Source: a bacterium (GTDB taxonomy: Bacteria; Bacteroidota; Bacteroidia; Bacteroidales; P3). Taken from it: 64,000 bases of DNA. Location: positions 1-64,000 of the forward strand of contig JAAVBS010000001.1 in the NCBI GenBank assembly GCA_014802725.1, written 5' to 3'. This document shows, piece after piece, positions 25,196-34,615 of the stretch (position 1 is its first letter; each line of letters starts with the position of its first letter). Position numbers and translations under genes: made by a program. Below the pieces are notes generated by a model that was not told where the DNA came from, made no database searches, and saw nothing but the letters and a program-made list of their open reading frames with translations.

Positions 25196-26518
25196 TTATC
25201 TGTCATTCACGGCCGCTTCGTAAACCTGCAAGAGATGCTTGGCGGCGTTTTCCCATTTGAGCCGATCCACTTCTTCGGCACCGTAACGGCGGAACATGGT
25301 CGAAAGCGGCGGATAGTGCAACAACCCGTAGATGGCGTCGGCCATGGCGTCCACATCCCAAAAGTCGATTTTGAGCGCGTGTTCGAGTATCTCGGAAACG
25401 CCCGACTGCTTGGATATGACGACCGGCACGTTGGAGCGCATGGCTTCCAAGGGTGAGATACCGAACGGTTCCGACACCGAAGGCATGACATAAACGTCGC
25501 TCATGCGGAACATCCGGTCCACCTCCGGACCTTTGAGAAAACCCGCGAAATGGAAATGCGAACCGAGTTGCAGGGCGGCCACCCGTTCCACGATGCGGTT
25601 GAACATATCGCCCGAACCAGCCATAACGAAATGGACGCTCGGGTCACGCTGCAGAATCAGACGCGCGGCCTCCACGAAGTACTCCGGTCCTTTTTGATAG
25701 GTGACGCGGCCAAGGAACGTGACGATCTTGCGCTTGGGCACGGCCTTGCCGCGTTTGGCACGGGTGGCCGCCACCGGTTGCGCCTCAACCGCGGGTTCGA
25801 CCGCCGAGGGTTCCACGGCATTATAGACCGTATGCACCTTTTCGGCCGGGATGCCGTAACGGTGGATGACAATGTCGCGCGTATAGTTGCTGACCGTGAT
25901 GATGCGGTCGGCCGCCAGCATCCCGCGCCGTTCGATATCGAACACGCGCGTGTTGACGTTCTCGCCCGTACGGTCGAATTCGGTGGCATGTACGTGGATA
26001 ACCAACGGTTTTCCGCTCACGCGTTTGGCCGCGATACCGGCCATATAGGTAAGCCAGTCGTGGGCATGGATGACGTCGAACTGCTGTTGGGAAGCCACCG
26101 TGGAAGCCACCATCGCGTAGCGTTCCACCTCTTCCATCAGGTTCTGTTTATACTGACCCGAAAACGTGAACCGGCGCTTGGCGGACACTTCGCCCGACTG
26201 CCAACTGCCGCTTTCCGAGCGGTTGTGCAACGAAAAATAGTCGTCCAAACCGACATACGGAATGAGGTTGGCGCCGATTTGGATATAGGTCAGATTTTTC
26301 CACCACGATTCGTACATCGGATGGCGCAAATCCACTTCCACCTGATCGGCCGACACCATGCGCGCCACCCCTTGGTCTTCGTCCCCGTAAAGTTTGGGGG
26401 CCGTGAAGATGACCTCCACGCCTTGCGCCAATAAACCACGGCACATGCCGTAACACGCCGTTCCCAAACCGCCCGTGATATGGGGCGGGAATTCCCACCC
26501 GAACATCAATACTCTCAT
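25196..26518 (-). CDS. GT4-family glycosyltransferase (glycogen synthase-like)
   Basis: The 440-residue GT-B enzyme begins MRVLMFGWEFPPHITGGLGTAC, with the acceptor-site GGLG motif shared with glycogen synthases. VIHAHDWLTYMAG and the C-terminal donor-site PSVSEPFGISPLEAMRS follow; the latter carries the E-x7-E pattern typical of GT4. It probably builds alpha-glucan or a related cytoplasmic polymer. The debranching-enzyme gene overlaps its start by four bases, so translation is coupled. Confidence 0.9.
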   Translation of the reverse strand: MRVLMFGWEFPPHITGGLGTACYGMCRGLLAQGVEVIFTAPKLYGDEDQGVARMVSADQVEVDLRHPMYESWWKNLTYIQIGANLIPYVGLDDYFSLHNRSESGSWQSGEVSAKRRFTFSGQYKQNLMEEVERYAMVASTVASQQQFDVIHAHDWLTYMAGIAAKRVSGKPLVIHVHATEFDRTGENVNTRVFDIERRGMLAADRIITVSNYTRDIVIHRYGIPAEKVHTVYNAVEPSAVEPAVEAQPVAATRAKRGKAVPKRKIVTFLGRVTYQKGPEYFVEAARLILQRDPSVHFVMAGSGDMFNRIVERVAALQLGSHFHFAGFLKGPEVDRMFRMSDVYVMPSVSEPFGISPLEAMRSNVPVVISKQSGVSEILEHALKIDFWDVDAMADAIYGLLHYPPLSTMFRRYGAEEVDRLKWENAAKHLLQVYEAAVNDR

Positions 26519-28488
26519 GACTGCAACATTTCATTGATTCGTAAAAGGGCGGCCACGCTCCACGCCTGCGAAACGGCGCCGCGCGGCGCGTGCGGCGGAT
26601 TGCCGTCATATATCTCGGACACGGAGCCCATGCAGAGTTCGCCCAAAGCCGGCTCGAACTGCGTCCATATCTTTTCCAACATCGGCCGCGCCTGCCCGCC
26701 GTAAACGGCCACACAAGCCTCGGCAAACGGTTCCAACAGCCACGGCCAAACGATGCCCTGGTGATAACAGGCGTCACGCGTGGCCTGGTCGCCTTCGTAA
26801 ACGCCTTCAAACCGGCCGTCCATCGGCGCCAGCGTCCGCAAGCCGCGCGGCGTGAGCAATACCTGCCGGACGCGCTCCAATACCAATTGGCAGATTTTAT
26901 TGCTGATGGCCTTGTAGGGCAAGGCGGCCGCGATAATTTGATTGGGGCGGAGCGAAAAGTCGCCATGGCCGTCGGCAACGACATCGGCCAGATAGCCGTG
27001 TTGTTTGCTCCAGAATGCGGCCTTGAAACGATCGGGGAATTCGGCTATCGGCTGCTGCCAACGTGCCGAGAACGCGGCCGCGCCCGCCGCGTCGTATCGC
27101 TCAAGGCTGTCGGCGATAAAACAGAGTGCGTTGTACCAAAGCGCGTTGATTTCGACCGGCGCACCGGCGCGCGGCGTTACCGGACAGCCGTTTACCACCG
27201 CATCCATCCAAGTCAACGCCTTGCCTGGCTGGGCGGCATAAACCAAGCCGTCTTGCCCCAGCCCGATGCCCGCATGGTGCCCGGAAGCGAATCCTTCCAC
27301 CACGGCCATGACCGCCGCACCGTACTTTTGCCAAATGCGCGGCCGTTCCTTTTCTTCTACGGCCATCATGTAGCGTTGCACGGCATGGACAAACCACAAG
27401 GGTGCGTCCACCGAGTTGTAGGCGGCCTCGTCGCCCGTGCCCACATTGGGAAACAACGCGCCTTGACGGTCGGCCAACATGCCGTCCAATACGGCTTCGG
27501 CGGTATCGAACCGCTTGGTGGACAAGGTTAAGCCCGGCAACGCGATAAACGTATCGCGCCCCCACGGGCCGAACCACGGATAGCCCGCCATAATCTGCGT
27601 CCGCCCCTGCCGTTGCACGATAAGGTCGGCCGCCGCATTTTCGAGACAATGCAACGCGCTGTCGGCCGGCCTCGCCTGCCGTTTGCCTTCTTCAAAAGCC
27701 TCGGCGAAATCCTGCAACGCGGGCTGTTCGCCGAACGACGCGACACCGGCCGTCACATACACCGTTTCGCCAATCCGTATCGGCATCCGGAACAAACCGG
27801 GCGTGAACCAGTCTTCCCTGGCTTCGTAGCCGCGCTGTTCTTCCTGCCAATACGTAATATCGTAATACCAGTCCGGCTTTTCTTCGAAGCCAAGGCCGTG
27901 CAGGCCTTCGATAAACAAATCGGAATAACCTTCGTAGAGCCGCAATTTGATGCCGGACGGCAGAATCTGCACCTGTTCGCAGGCGTTAGCCGACCGCCAC
28001 GACACCCCGTGCTGACGGCGGAACACGCAGAACGGCCGCAATTCCAAGATGGTGGGCGAATGCGCCTCTTCCAACGTATAGGCGATGAAAAGCCGGTTCA
28101 GCCGCTTGTGTAATAGAAGTTCCTTGCGAAGCAACACGCCGCCCACGCGATACCACCAACACGGATGCGGCATCAACGCGAATTTTTCCAGATATTTATG
28201 TCCCTTGGGTTCGTAAATATCGTCGTTGTAGCGCGTTACACCTAGATGGAACGCCTTGCCGTGCTGACGGACGGTTTCCTGCATCTGCGCGAGCAACACG
28301 TAATTGTCCTGTCCCAGATTAGGTTGCGGCGCCACATACAGGCCATGGTACTTGCGCGTATGGCAACCCGCCACCGTGGAGGAAGCGTAGCAACCGTTTT
28401 CGCCCGTACAAAGCCACTCCCGCTGCAGGGAGTCGGACAGATTGGCCAACTGTATTTTATCCAAAGACAAATCGAAATGCTGTTTCAT
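26515..28488 (-). CDS. Glycogen debranching enzyme (GDE type, GH133)
   Basis: The enzyme removes alpha-1,6 branches of glycogen. The 657 residues hold an N-terminal GDE_N domain (WLCTGENGCYASSTVAGCHTRKYHGL, seen in two parts) and a C-terminal (alpha/alpha)6 amylo-1,6-glucosidase domain starting near residue 290. The latter has GYPWFGPWGRDTFIALPGL, the hallmark of the archaeal-type GDE, and later YNSVDAPLWFVHAV. It is the first gene of the operon debrancher-GT4-GH57-synthase/phosphorylase. No clear promoter is visible in the 42 bases upstream. Confidence 0.93.
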   Translation of the reverse strand: MKQHFDLSLDKIQLANLSDSLQREWLCTGENGCYASSTVAGCHTRKYHGLYVAPQPNLGQDNYVLLAQMQETVRQHGKAFHLGVTRYNDDIYEPKGHKYLEKFALMPHPCWWYRVGGVLLRKELLLHKRLNRLFIAYTLEEAHSPTILELRPFCVFRRQHGVSWRSANACEQVQILPSGIKLRLYEGYSDLFIEGLHGLGFEEKPDWYYDITYWQEEQRGYEAREDWFTPGLFRMPIRIGETVYVTAGVASFGEQPALQDFAEAFEEGKRQARPADSALHCLENAAADLIVQRQGRTQIMAGYPWFGPWGRDTFIALPGLTLSTKRFDTAEAVLDGMLADRQGALFPNVGTGDEAAYNSVDAPLWFVHAVQRYMMAVEEKERPRIWQKYGAAVMAVVEGFASGHHAGIGLGQDGLVYAAQPGKALTWMDAVVNGCPVTPRAGAPVEINALWYNALCFIADSLERYDAAGAAAFSARWQQPIAEFPDRFKAAFWSKQHGYLADVVADGHGDFSLRPNQIIAAALPYKAISNKICQLVLERVRQVLLTPRGLRTLAPMDGRFEGVYEGDQATRDACYHQGIVWPWLLEPFAEACVAVYGGQARPMLEKIWTQFEPALGELCMGSVSEIYDGNPPHAPRGAVSQAWSVAALLRINEMLQS

Positions 28489-28530
28489 ATTTTCTGTGTT
28501 TTATCTCTACAACGGTTCTTTTTATACTAA

Positions 28531-29214
28531 TTAAAAAGCCTCTTCTTTAATCCGGCCGTCCGCGCACATAAGGATGCGGGACGGGAACTTGCTAATCATC
28601 AAAAAATCGTGCGTGGCCAACAGGACGGCGCAACCGCCCTTGCTGATTTCCACAAGCAGCCGCATGATTTCCTCCGACGTACCGGGGTCCAAATTACCCG
28701 TAGGCTCATCGGCCAAAATCAACTCCGGCTCGTTGAGCAACGCCCGCGCGATGGCCACCCGTTGCTGCTCGCCGCCCGACAACCGGTACGGCATCTTGTA
28801 AGCCTGTGTCTTGAGCCCGACCTTGTCCAGCACCTCTTCGATACGCTGTTCCATCGCGTCCTTGTCTTTCCAAGCCGTAGCCTTGAGTACGAACATCAGG
28901 TTGTCGTGTATGTTGCGGTCCATGAGCAACTGGAAATCCTGAAACACGATGCCGATTCGACGCCGCAGATACGGAATTTCCTTGTCGCGCAGGCCATTCA
29001 AGCCATAGCCGCAAACCTCCACCTCGCCCGCCTGTACCGGCAGGTCGGCGTAAAGCGTGCGCAACAGCGAACTCTTGCCCGTACCGGTTTTGCCGATGAG
29101 ATAGACGAATTCGCCGCGCCGCATCGACAGGTTGACCTGCGACAGAATCAGGTAATCTTTCTGATAGACGTCCAACTGGCGGACATCGATAACGGTATCG
29201 GGTGCGTTTTCCAT
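28531..29214 (-). CDS. ftsE: FtsE-like ABC transporter ATP-binding protein
   Basis: The 227-residue ATPase has Walker A GKTGTGKSSL, signature LSGGEQQR, Walker B LILADEPTGNLD and H-loop LATHD. VFQDFQLLMDRNIHDNLMF is typical of FtsE, which with FtsX couples divisome signals to peptidoglycan hydrolases. No ftsX lies beside it; the upstream neighbour (24 bases) encodes a fibre protein, so the pairing is odd. A LolD/MacB-type ATPase is the main alternative. Confidence 0.82.
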   Translation of the reverse strand: MENAPDTVIDVRQLDVYQKDYLILSQVNLSMRRGEFVYLIGKTGTGKSSLLRTLYADLPVQAGEVEVCGYGLNGLRDKEIPYLRRRIGIVFQDFQLLMDRNIHDNLMFVLKATAWKDKDAMEQRIEEVLDKVGLKTQAYKMPYRLSGGEQQRVAIARALLNEPELILADEPTGNLDPGTSEEIMRLLVEISKGGCAVLLATHDFLMISKFPSRILMCADGRIKEEAF

Positions 29215-29238
29215 AAGTGTCTGCTTAGCTATATCGGG

Positions 29239-31779
29239 TTATTCGCCCATCCCCATGGCGGCCTTGACGGCCTGTATATCGGCCTTCAAGGATTCCATTT
29301 CGGTTTTCAGTCTATCGATTTCGGCGGCCTGCGTTTCAACGGTCTGTTCCAACCGCTGCGTATATTGCCACAACACGGGCAACAGGCCGATATAATTAAG
29401 GCTTTTCAATCCCTTGCCGTCGGTTTGTACGAGGTGCGGGAAATAGACCTCCACCTCCTGTGCGATAAAACCGAACTGCAACGTCTGCTTTTCATCGGCC
29501 TTGAAACGGTAACGTACGGGTTGCAAAGCCTGCAAGACCGAATAATCGGCGTCCAACGGTTGGATATCGGTTTTAAGCGTGCGGTCGGAATAGGTGCCGG
29601 TACCATTGCAATAGACGGTACCCGGAACCCGAAGTTCGCCTCTTTCCGAAAGTTCCAATGCATTGCTGCGGGCGCTTTCCGCCGTTCCCACACCCACCAC
29701 CAAGGCGGCCGGACTGCCGTCATTGAAATTCGCCACCGCATTGAACCGTCCCAACACCACGCCGGTATTGTCCGTTGCCTTCAAGCTATAACCGAGCAAC
29801 ATCGCCCCCCAGGTTCTATAGGAGGATGCATTCCACGTTACTGAATTGTCACTTCCTATGCACAGGGCCCTATTGGAAGCAAGCCCCATGGTAATCGTAT
29901 TGGCACGCCCGATGGCGATACACCGGCTCGCCTTCGTTATGGTATTCTCATATCCCAAACTGATATCCGATTCCCCATCGGCAATCGACAAGGCGCGCCC
30001 CATCTGCACATTGTCCCGGACGCGGGTTCTATCGCTGGAACCCGTTGTCTTATTGTTTGCGCCAATGGTGATGTTATATCCCCCTTCCCCTGACGTTTCG
30101 GCAGACTGACGCTGGTTATTACTCGTTCCCAACACGATGCTGTTGGGTTCGAGGGTTGAAAGATTAGTGCTTTGCCCTATAACAATGGCATTATTGGCCT
30201 CATTCATAACATCATACCCCATGCCGATACCATACGCGCCGCCCACGTTGAATGATGCAGCTCCGAGATCCGCCGCGTGACCGGAACCGATTCCGATGGC
30301 ATTCTGACCGGAAACTTTAATCTGCGTACCCAAAGCCAAAGCCGTAATACCGTCCGCCCGCGCGGTTTGGCCGAAAACCATCGCCCCCTGGTCCATCGCC
30401 TCCGCCGCTTTACCGATGGCTACATTATCCGCTTGCCGCGCTTTGGCATCCGTCCCCAACGCGATGGACCCTTCCGCCAAATCGGCCCATATACTGGAAG
30501 CATCCTCCAGTTTGCCCATACGTAAGGCACCTTTACCGCTATGCCAATAGAAATGATTGCCGGCCGTCCAATTGACATCTTCAACCGCTTCTCCTTCCGC
30601 TTCGGACAACAGGAACGACCCGCCCTGCATATGGAAACGGGTTTTAGGCGCACCGCCGGTACCGACCCCCACCCGCAAACTTTTTCCAGGCGCGTCTTCG
30701 GCTTCATTGGTATATACATAATAAGCTCCCGCATCCGACCGGGCTTGCCAAACACCGCCGCCAAAATTCAATACCGGGGTAGGACCGTCATAGTTTATGC
30801 TCACGCCACTCCCCAACACATGCGGTTGGCTCTTGCCATTGGCATCGCCGACCCAAACGTTACGCTGCGGCAAAGTATTGTACTGAAGGTTATTGTCGCC
30901 CGACACGGTGGCGTTAACCACCACGGTGCCTTCCAAGCGCGTGGCTTCCTCGCTGACGAGTTCGTCTTCCACAACCACCCCGCCGGTTTGGTCATCATAG
31001 TGCATACCGGCCGTCCGCAAAGCCCCGAGTTTGCTATTGGCCGTCGCATCCCAATAAACGAACTTCAAATCGTCGCAATCCGCACAATCCGTACCGCCTC
31101 CGCCACCGCCGCCGGCTCCCCATTCCAACGTGCCCTTATCGTCTGTCAGTATCAACACTTCGCCCTTCTTGCCCCGTGTGGCCGGAAACGTATATTCATC
31201 GCCGTTTTCAAACGTGAACGTGATTTTATCATTGAACTGGACGATACCCGAGTTGACCAAACCGCCCCGTTCCCCGCTGTATTTGGGCAGGTAGCCGTCG
31301 TTTAAATCGAAGCCCACCCCGGCATCGCCGGCATAGAGCGCATAAGGCACCGAAAGCAGTTCGGAAGCCCCCATCATCGTATAGCCGTTGTTGTCGGACT
31401 GTATTTCCACCTGGGCGTAAATCGGGCTGTTTTTCCACGGCACCTCCGACAAACTGGCGCATCCCGCATGCGAAACATCACCGCGGCCTATTTCCAACAA
31501 CAGCAGGCCGAACGGATCGGTTGCCAAATCCGTATGCGTTTCCTGATACAGAATCGTGCCGGCCGGCGTTCCCTGCCGCAACGTAATCCGCACGGCCAAG
31601 CCCGTCCGTTCCGACATCGGTTCGCCTTCCACATCGCGCAACACCGCCTGATATTTGATAACGGGCGGCACACCCTCCGCCCGCAAGCCACCGTTCATCA
31701 TAACCGACAGGCTCAACAATCCGGCACACATCCACCTCAGCCAATTTCTTCCTGATCGTTTCTCCATTTCCGTATTCAC
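29239..31779 (-). CDS. Secreted fibre protein with YadA-type head repeats and S74 intramolecular chaperone
   Basis: The 846-residue product has a signal peptide (about residues 15-34, ending LRA). A beta-rich N-terminal half follows. From about 440 to 690 there are short head repeats of the trimeric-autotransporter kind (SIALGTDAKA, NVAIGKAAEA, AMVFGQTARA, ALALGTQIKV, CIAIGRANTI). The C-terminus is a Peptidase_S74 domain starting at Ser731 with Lys736 (SDRTLK), the dyad that cleaves off the chaperone after trimer folding in phage tail spikes. A final coiled coil spans about 805-840. No T9SS sorting domain is visible. It likely forms a trimeric surface fibre. It follows the T9SS cargo gene by 24 bases. 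Confidence 0.82.
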   Translation of the reverse strand: MNTEMEKRSGRNWLRWMCAGLLSLSVMMNGGLRAEGVPPVIKYQAVLRDVEGEPMSERTGLAVRITLRQGTPAGTILYQETHTDLATDPFGLLLLEIGRGDVSHAGCASLSEVPWKNSPIYAQVEIQSDNNGYTMMGASELLSVPYALYAGDAGVGFDLNDGYLPKYSGERGGLVNSGIVQFNDKITFTFENGDEYTFPATRGKKGEVLILTDDKGTLEWGAGGGGGGGTDCADCDDLKFVYWDATANSKLGALRTAGMHYDDQTGGVVVEDELVSEEATRLEGTVVVNATVSGDNNLQYNTLPQRNVWVGDANGKSQPHVLGSGVSINYDGPTPVLNFGGGVWQARSDAGAYYVYTNEAEDAPGKSLRVGVGTGGAPKTRFHMQGGSFLLSEAEGEAVEDVNWTAGNHFYWHSGKGALRMGKLEDASSIWADLAEGSIALGTDAKARQADNVAIGKAAEAMDQGAMVFGQTARADGITALALGTQIKVSGQNAIGIGSGHAADLGAASFNVGGAYGIGMGYDVMNEANNAIVIGQSTNLSTLEPNSIVLGTSNNQRQSAETSGEGGYNITIGANNKTTGSSDRTRVRDNVQMGRALSIADGESDISLGYENTITKASRCIAIGRANTITMGLASNRALCIGSDNSVTWNASSYRTWGAMLLGYSLKATDNTGVVLGRFNAVANFNDGSPAALVVGVGTAESARSNALELSERGELRVPGTVYCNGTGTYSDRTLKTDIQPLDADYSVLQALQPVRYRFKADEKQTLQFGFIAQEVEVYFPHLVQTDGKGLKSLNYIGLLPVLWQYTQRLEQTVETQAAEIDRLKTEMESLKADIQAVKAAMGMGE

Positions 31780-31803
31780 CGTTAAGATTGAGAAAATATC
31801 GCT

Positions 31804-32442
31804 TTAGTTTTTGATAATCTTGTAAGTTTTGACGCGGACCGCCTCCGGACGGCGCGCGGCCTCATCCGCGTTCAACCGCAACGTCAGCCGCAACAGATAC
31901 GTACCGCCCGGGTAGGCCGACAGATCCAAGGTTTCCTGCCAAGGCAAGCGACCGACCGAAGCGTGCTGCAGCCGCCGGCCGTGCAAATCCGTCAATACGG
32001 CTTCGGCCACCATACCGTCCGTCCCCAGCGGATTGAGCACCACCTGCAACGGCCCGTGCGTCGGGTTCGGATAGCAGCGGATTTCCACCAACCGCTCCGT
32101 CTCCACGCCCAAAGGCCCCCATATCGAATCCGCGTCCATATCCGCATTCATTCCGATGGTATCGAGGATAAATCCTTCGCCCTGCAAAAAGCCCTGACTC
32201 AGGATTTTCTTGGAGTTCGTGTAGGTTTCACCCATGGGTTCGCCTATCGACCAAGTTATCAGGCACGGTTCTCCTCCCGTACCCAGCGTCTGCCGCTCTT
32301 CCGCACCGCCGGAAGCCAATACTTCCCGCCCTATCGTCTGGGCGGAAAGCAGACCGCAGGAGCCACCGAGCCCCAGAAAGACCGCCAGCGTCAACAGACG
32401 TCCGATACGCCCCCGAACATGCTGTCCGTATTGTTTTTCCAT
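31804..32442 (-). CDS. Secreted protein with T9SS type A sorting domain
   Basis: The 212-residue product has a long signal peptide (hydrophobic core about residues 15-33, ending LSA). A short mature region of about 80 residues follows, then the type A C-terminal sorting domain: RCYPNPTHGPLQV, LTDLHGRRL, LDLSAYPGGTYLLRL and a basic end KTYKIIKN. This domain directs export through SprA and removal or anchoring by the sortase PorU. The passenger is too short for an enzyme; it might be a structural or anchoring partner of the adjacent fibre protein (inference). Confidence 0.82.
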   Translation of the reverse strand: MEKQYGQHVRGRIGRLLTLAVFLGLGGSCGLLSAQTIGREVLASGGAEERQTLGTGGEPCLITWSIGEPMGETYTNSKKILSQGFLQGEGFILDTIGMNADMDADSIWGPLGVETERLVEIRCYPNPTHGPLQVVLNPLGTDGMVAEAVLTDLHGRRLQHASVGRLPWQETLDLSAYPGGTYLLRLTLRLNADEAARRPEAVRVKTYKIIKN

Positions 32443-32490
32443 ACCTACAGAATAATCTGCGAATTTAAGTTTTTTTTAGCAAAACGACAA

Positions 32491-32521
32491 ATTGTATTTC
32501 CGCAAAATTTTCGTACTTTTG
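32491..32521 (+). promoter_or_regulatory. tig-clpP-lepB promoter
   Basis: ATTG (32491-32494) and TACTTTTG (32514-32521) are 19 bases apart. The -7 box is a full match and lies 28 bases before the tig ATG. Confidence 0.7.
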
Positions 32522-32549
32522 CCCCCTTGATTGCAAAATTAGGTTTCAC

Positions 32550-33926
32550 ATGAATATCAGCAGAGAAAACGCAACGCAACACAACGCTTACATCAAAATC
32601 GAACTGGAGCCGGCCGATTATCAGACGGCTGTGGCCGATGAACTCAAAGCGTACCGCAAAAAAGTACAACTGAACGGTTTCCGCGCGGGCATGGTACCGG
32701 CCGGATTGGTCAAGAAAATGTACGGCAAAGCCATTTTGGCCGAAGAAGTCAACAAGATTATTTCCAACAAATTGCAGCAATACATCGCGGACGAGAAATT
32801 GGAAATTTTGGGGCAGCCCATCTCCGCCAAAGACGAAGAGACGGTGGCGGATTTCGAAAACCCCGACAAATTCGTGTTCTGGTTTGAAATCGGCCTCGCG
32901 CCCGAATTCGAACTGAACCTCGGCAAACTGACGGCCACACGCTATCAGATTAAAATCGACGACGAGATGGTGAACAAGTATGCGGACGACATCCGTCGCC
33001 GCTACGGTCAGTTGACAAGCCCCGAAAAGGCGGCCGAAGAAGACCTGTTGGGCGGGGAACTCGTACAGCTCGGCGAAGACGGCAACATGAAGGAAGGCGG
33101 CTTGAACACCAAGACGTCGATTGCCATCAACACGCTCGGCCTGAAGACGATTCAGAAGAAATTTATCGGCAAAAAGGTGGGCGACGCCGTGGATTTCCCG
33201 ATTCAGAAGGCATTCAAGAACGCGACCGACCTGGCCGCCATGTTGCATATTTCGAAAGAAGAGGCCGAGAAACTGGAGGGCGACTTCCGCTTTACGATTG
33301 AGAGCGTCAGCCATATTGAACCGGCCGAACTGAACGAAGATCTGTACAAAAAGGTTTATCCGTCGGCCGACATCAAGGACGAAGCCGGTTTTAAGGAAGC
33401 CATCCGCAACGAGGCCAAGCAGTTCTACAGCCGCGACACCGACCGCAAGTTCATGAACGACGTCATTGACCTGCTCGTGGAGAAAACGAAAATGGACTTG
33501 CCCGAAGAATTCCTGAAACGCTGGATTATGCAAGGCGACACGAACCGCAAGCCGGGCGAGGCCGCCCTGACACCGGAAATCGTGGACAAGGAATTCCCGA
33601 TGTATGCCAACTCCATCAAATGGCAGTTGATTGAAAGCCGCTTGATTAAAGACAACAACATCGATATCAAACCGGAAGACCTGCGGACGTTCTACCGCGA
33701 ACGCGTGCTTTCGCAATATTTCCCGGTACAGACGCAGGACGAGGAAACGAACAAGCGCATTGACCGCGTTATCGACAGCATGATGCAGAACCAAGAGGAA
33801 ATCAAGCGCGTTTACGACGCCATGATGGACGAAAAGATGATTGCGCTCTTCCTCGAAAAGGTTAAACAGAACGACAAGGCGGTTTCGTATGACGAATTCG
33901 TTGCGTTGTTGAACCCCGGCAAATAA
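32550..33926 (+). CDS. tig: Trigger factor
   Basis: Trigger factor is the ribosome-bound chaperone that meets nascent chains. The 458-residue protein keeps the ribosome-docking motif GFRAGMVP (residues 43-50). A diverged PPIase-like middle domain (about 150-245) and a helical C-terminal domain complete it. It lies two bases before clpP; in many bacteria the order is tig-clpP-clpX. Confidence 0.95.
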   Translation: MNISRENATQHNAYIKIELEPADYQTAVADELKAYRKKVQLNGFRAGMVPAGLVKKMYGKAILAEEVNKIISNKLQQYIADEKLEILGQPISAKDEETVADFENPDKFVFWFEIGLAPEFELNLGKLTATRYQIKIDDEMVNKYADDIRRRYGQLTSPEKAAEEDLLGGELVQLGEDGNMKEGGLNTKTSIAINTLGLKTIQKKFIGKKVGDAVDFPIQKAFKNATDLAAMLHISKEEAEKLEGDFRFTIESVSHIEPAELNEDLYKKVYPSADIKDEAGFKEAIRNEAKQFYSRDTDRKFMNDVIDLLVEKTKMDLPEEFLKRWIMQGDTNRKPGEAALTPEIVDKEFPMYANSIKWQLIESRLIKDNNIDIKPEDLRTFYRERVLSQYFPVQTQDEETNKRIDRVIDSMMQNQEEIKRVYDAMMDEKMIALFLEKVKQNDKAVSYDEFVALLNPGK

Positions 33927-33928
33927 TT

Positions 33929-34615
33929 ATGGATTACAACGAATTTAGAAAATACGCCATCGGCCACCGCGGCATCAACAGCACCACGTTCGATGCCGTG
34001 ACGGCCGCACAGGCCAAAGCCTATTACGTTTCGCCGACCATTATTGAGGAACGTCAGTTGAATGTGGCGCAAATGGACGTTTTTTCGCGCCTGATGATGG
34101 ACCGCATCATTTTCCTCGGCGTGCCCATCGACGACCAGGTGGCCAACATCATCCAGGCCCAGTTGCTGTTTTTGGATTCGGTGGACCAACACAAAGACAT
34201 CCAGATTTACCTGAATACGCCGGGCGGCTCGGTATATGCGGGTCTGGGCATTTACGACACGATGCAGTACGTTGCGCCGGACGTGGCCACGATTTGCACG
34301 GGCATGGCGGCCTCCATGGGCGCGGTATTGCTCTGCGCCGGCCAAAAAGGCAAACGCACGGCCCTGCCGCACGCCCGCGTCCTGATTCATCAGCCGATGG
34401 GCGGTGCCGAAGGCCAGGCCTCGGATATTGAAATCACGGCGCGCGAAATCCTGAAACTTAAAAAGGAGCTGTACGATATTTTGGCGCAGCACAGCGGTCA
34501 GACTTACGAGAAGATTTATCAGGACGCCGACCGCGATTACTGGATGACGGCGCAGGAAGCCCTGGCCTACGGCATGATTGACGAAGTGCTGGGCAAATCG
34601 GACAAGAAAGCCTAA
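33929..34615 (+). CDS. clpP: ATP-dependent Clp protease proteolytic subunit ClpP
   Basis: ClpP forms the tetradecameric protease chamber fed by ClpX or ClpA/C. The 228 residues carry the triad Ser129 (GMAASMGA), His154 (VLIHQPMGG) and Asp203 (DRDYWM). An N-terminal extension of about 30 residues relative to E. coli is usual in Bacteroidota. The stop overlaps the next ATG by one base (TAATG), coupling it to lepB. No clpX lies in the window. Confidence 0.96.
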   Translation: MDYNEFRKYAIGHRGINSTTFDAVTAAQAKAYYVSPTIIEERQLNVAQMDVFSRLMMDRIIFLGVPIDDQVANIIQAQLLFLDSVDQHKDIQIYLNTPGGSVYAGLGIYDTMQYVAPDVATICTGMAASMGAVLLCAGQKGKRTALPHARVLIHQPMGGAEGQASDIEITAREILKLKKELYDILAQHSGQTYEKIYQDADRDYWMTAQEALAYGMIDEVLGKSDKKA

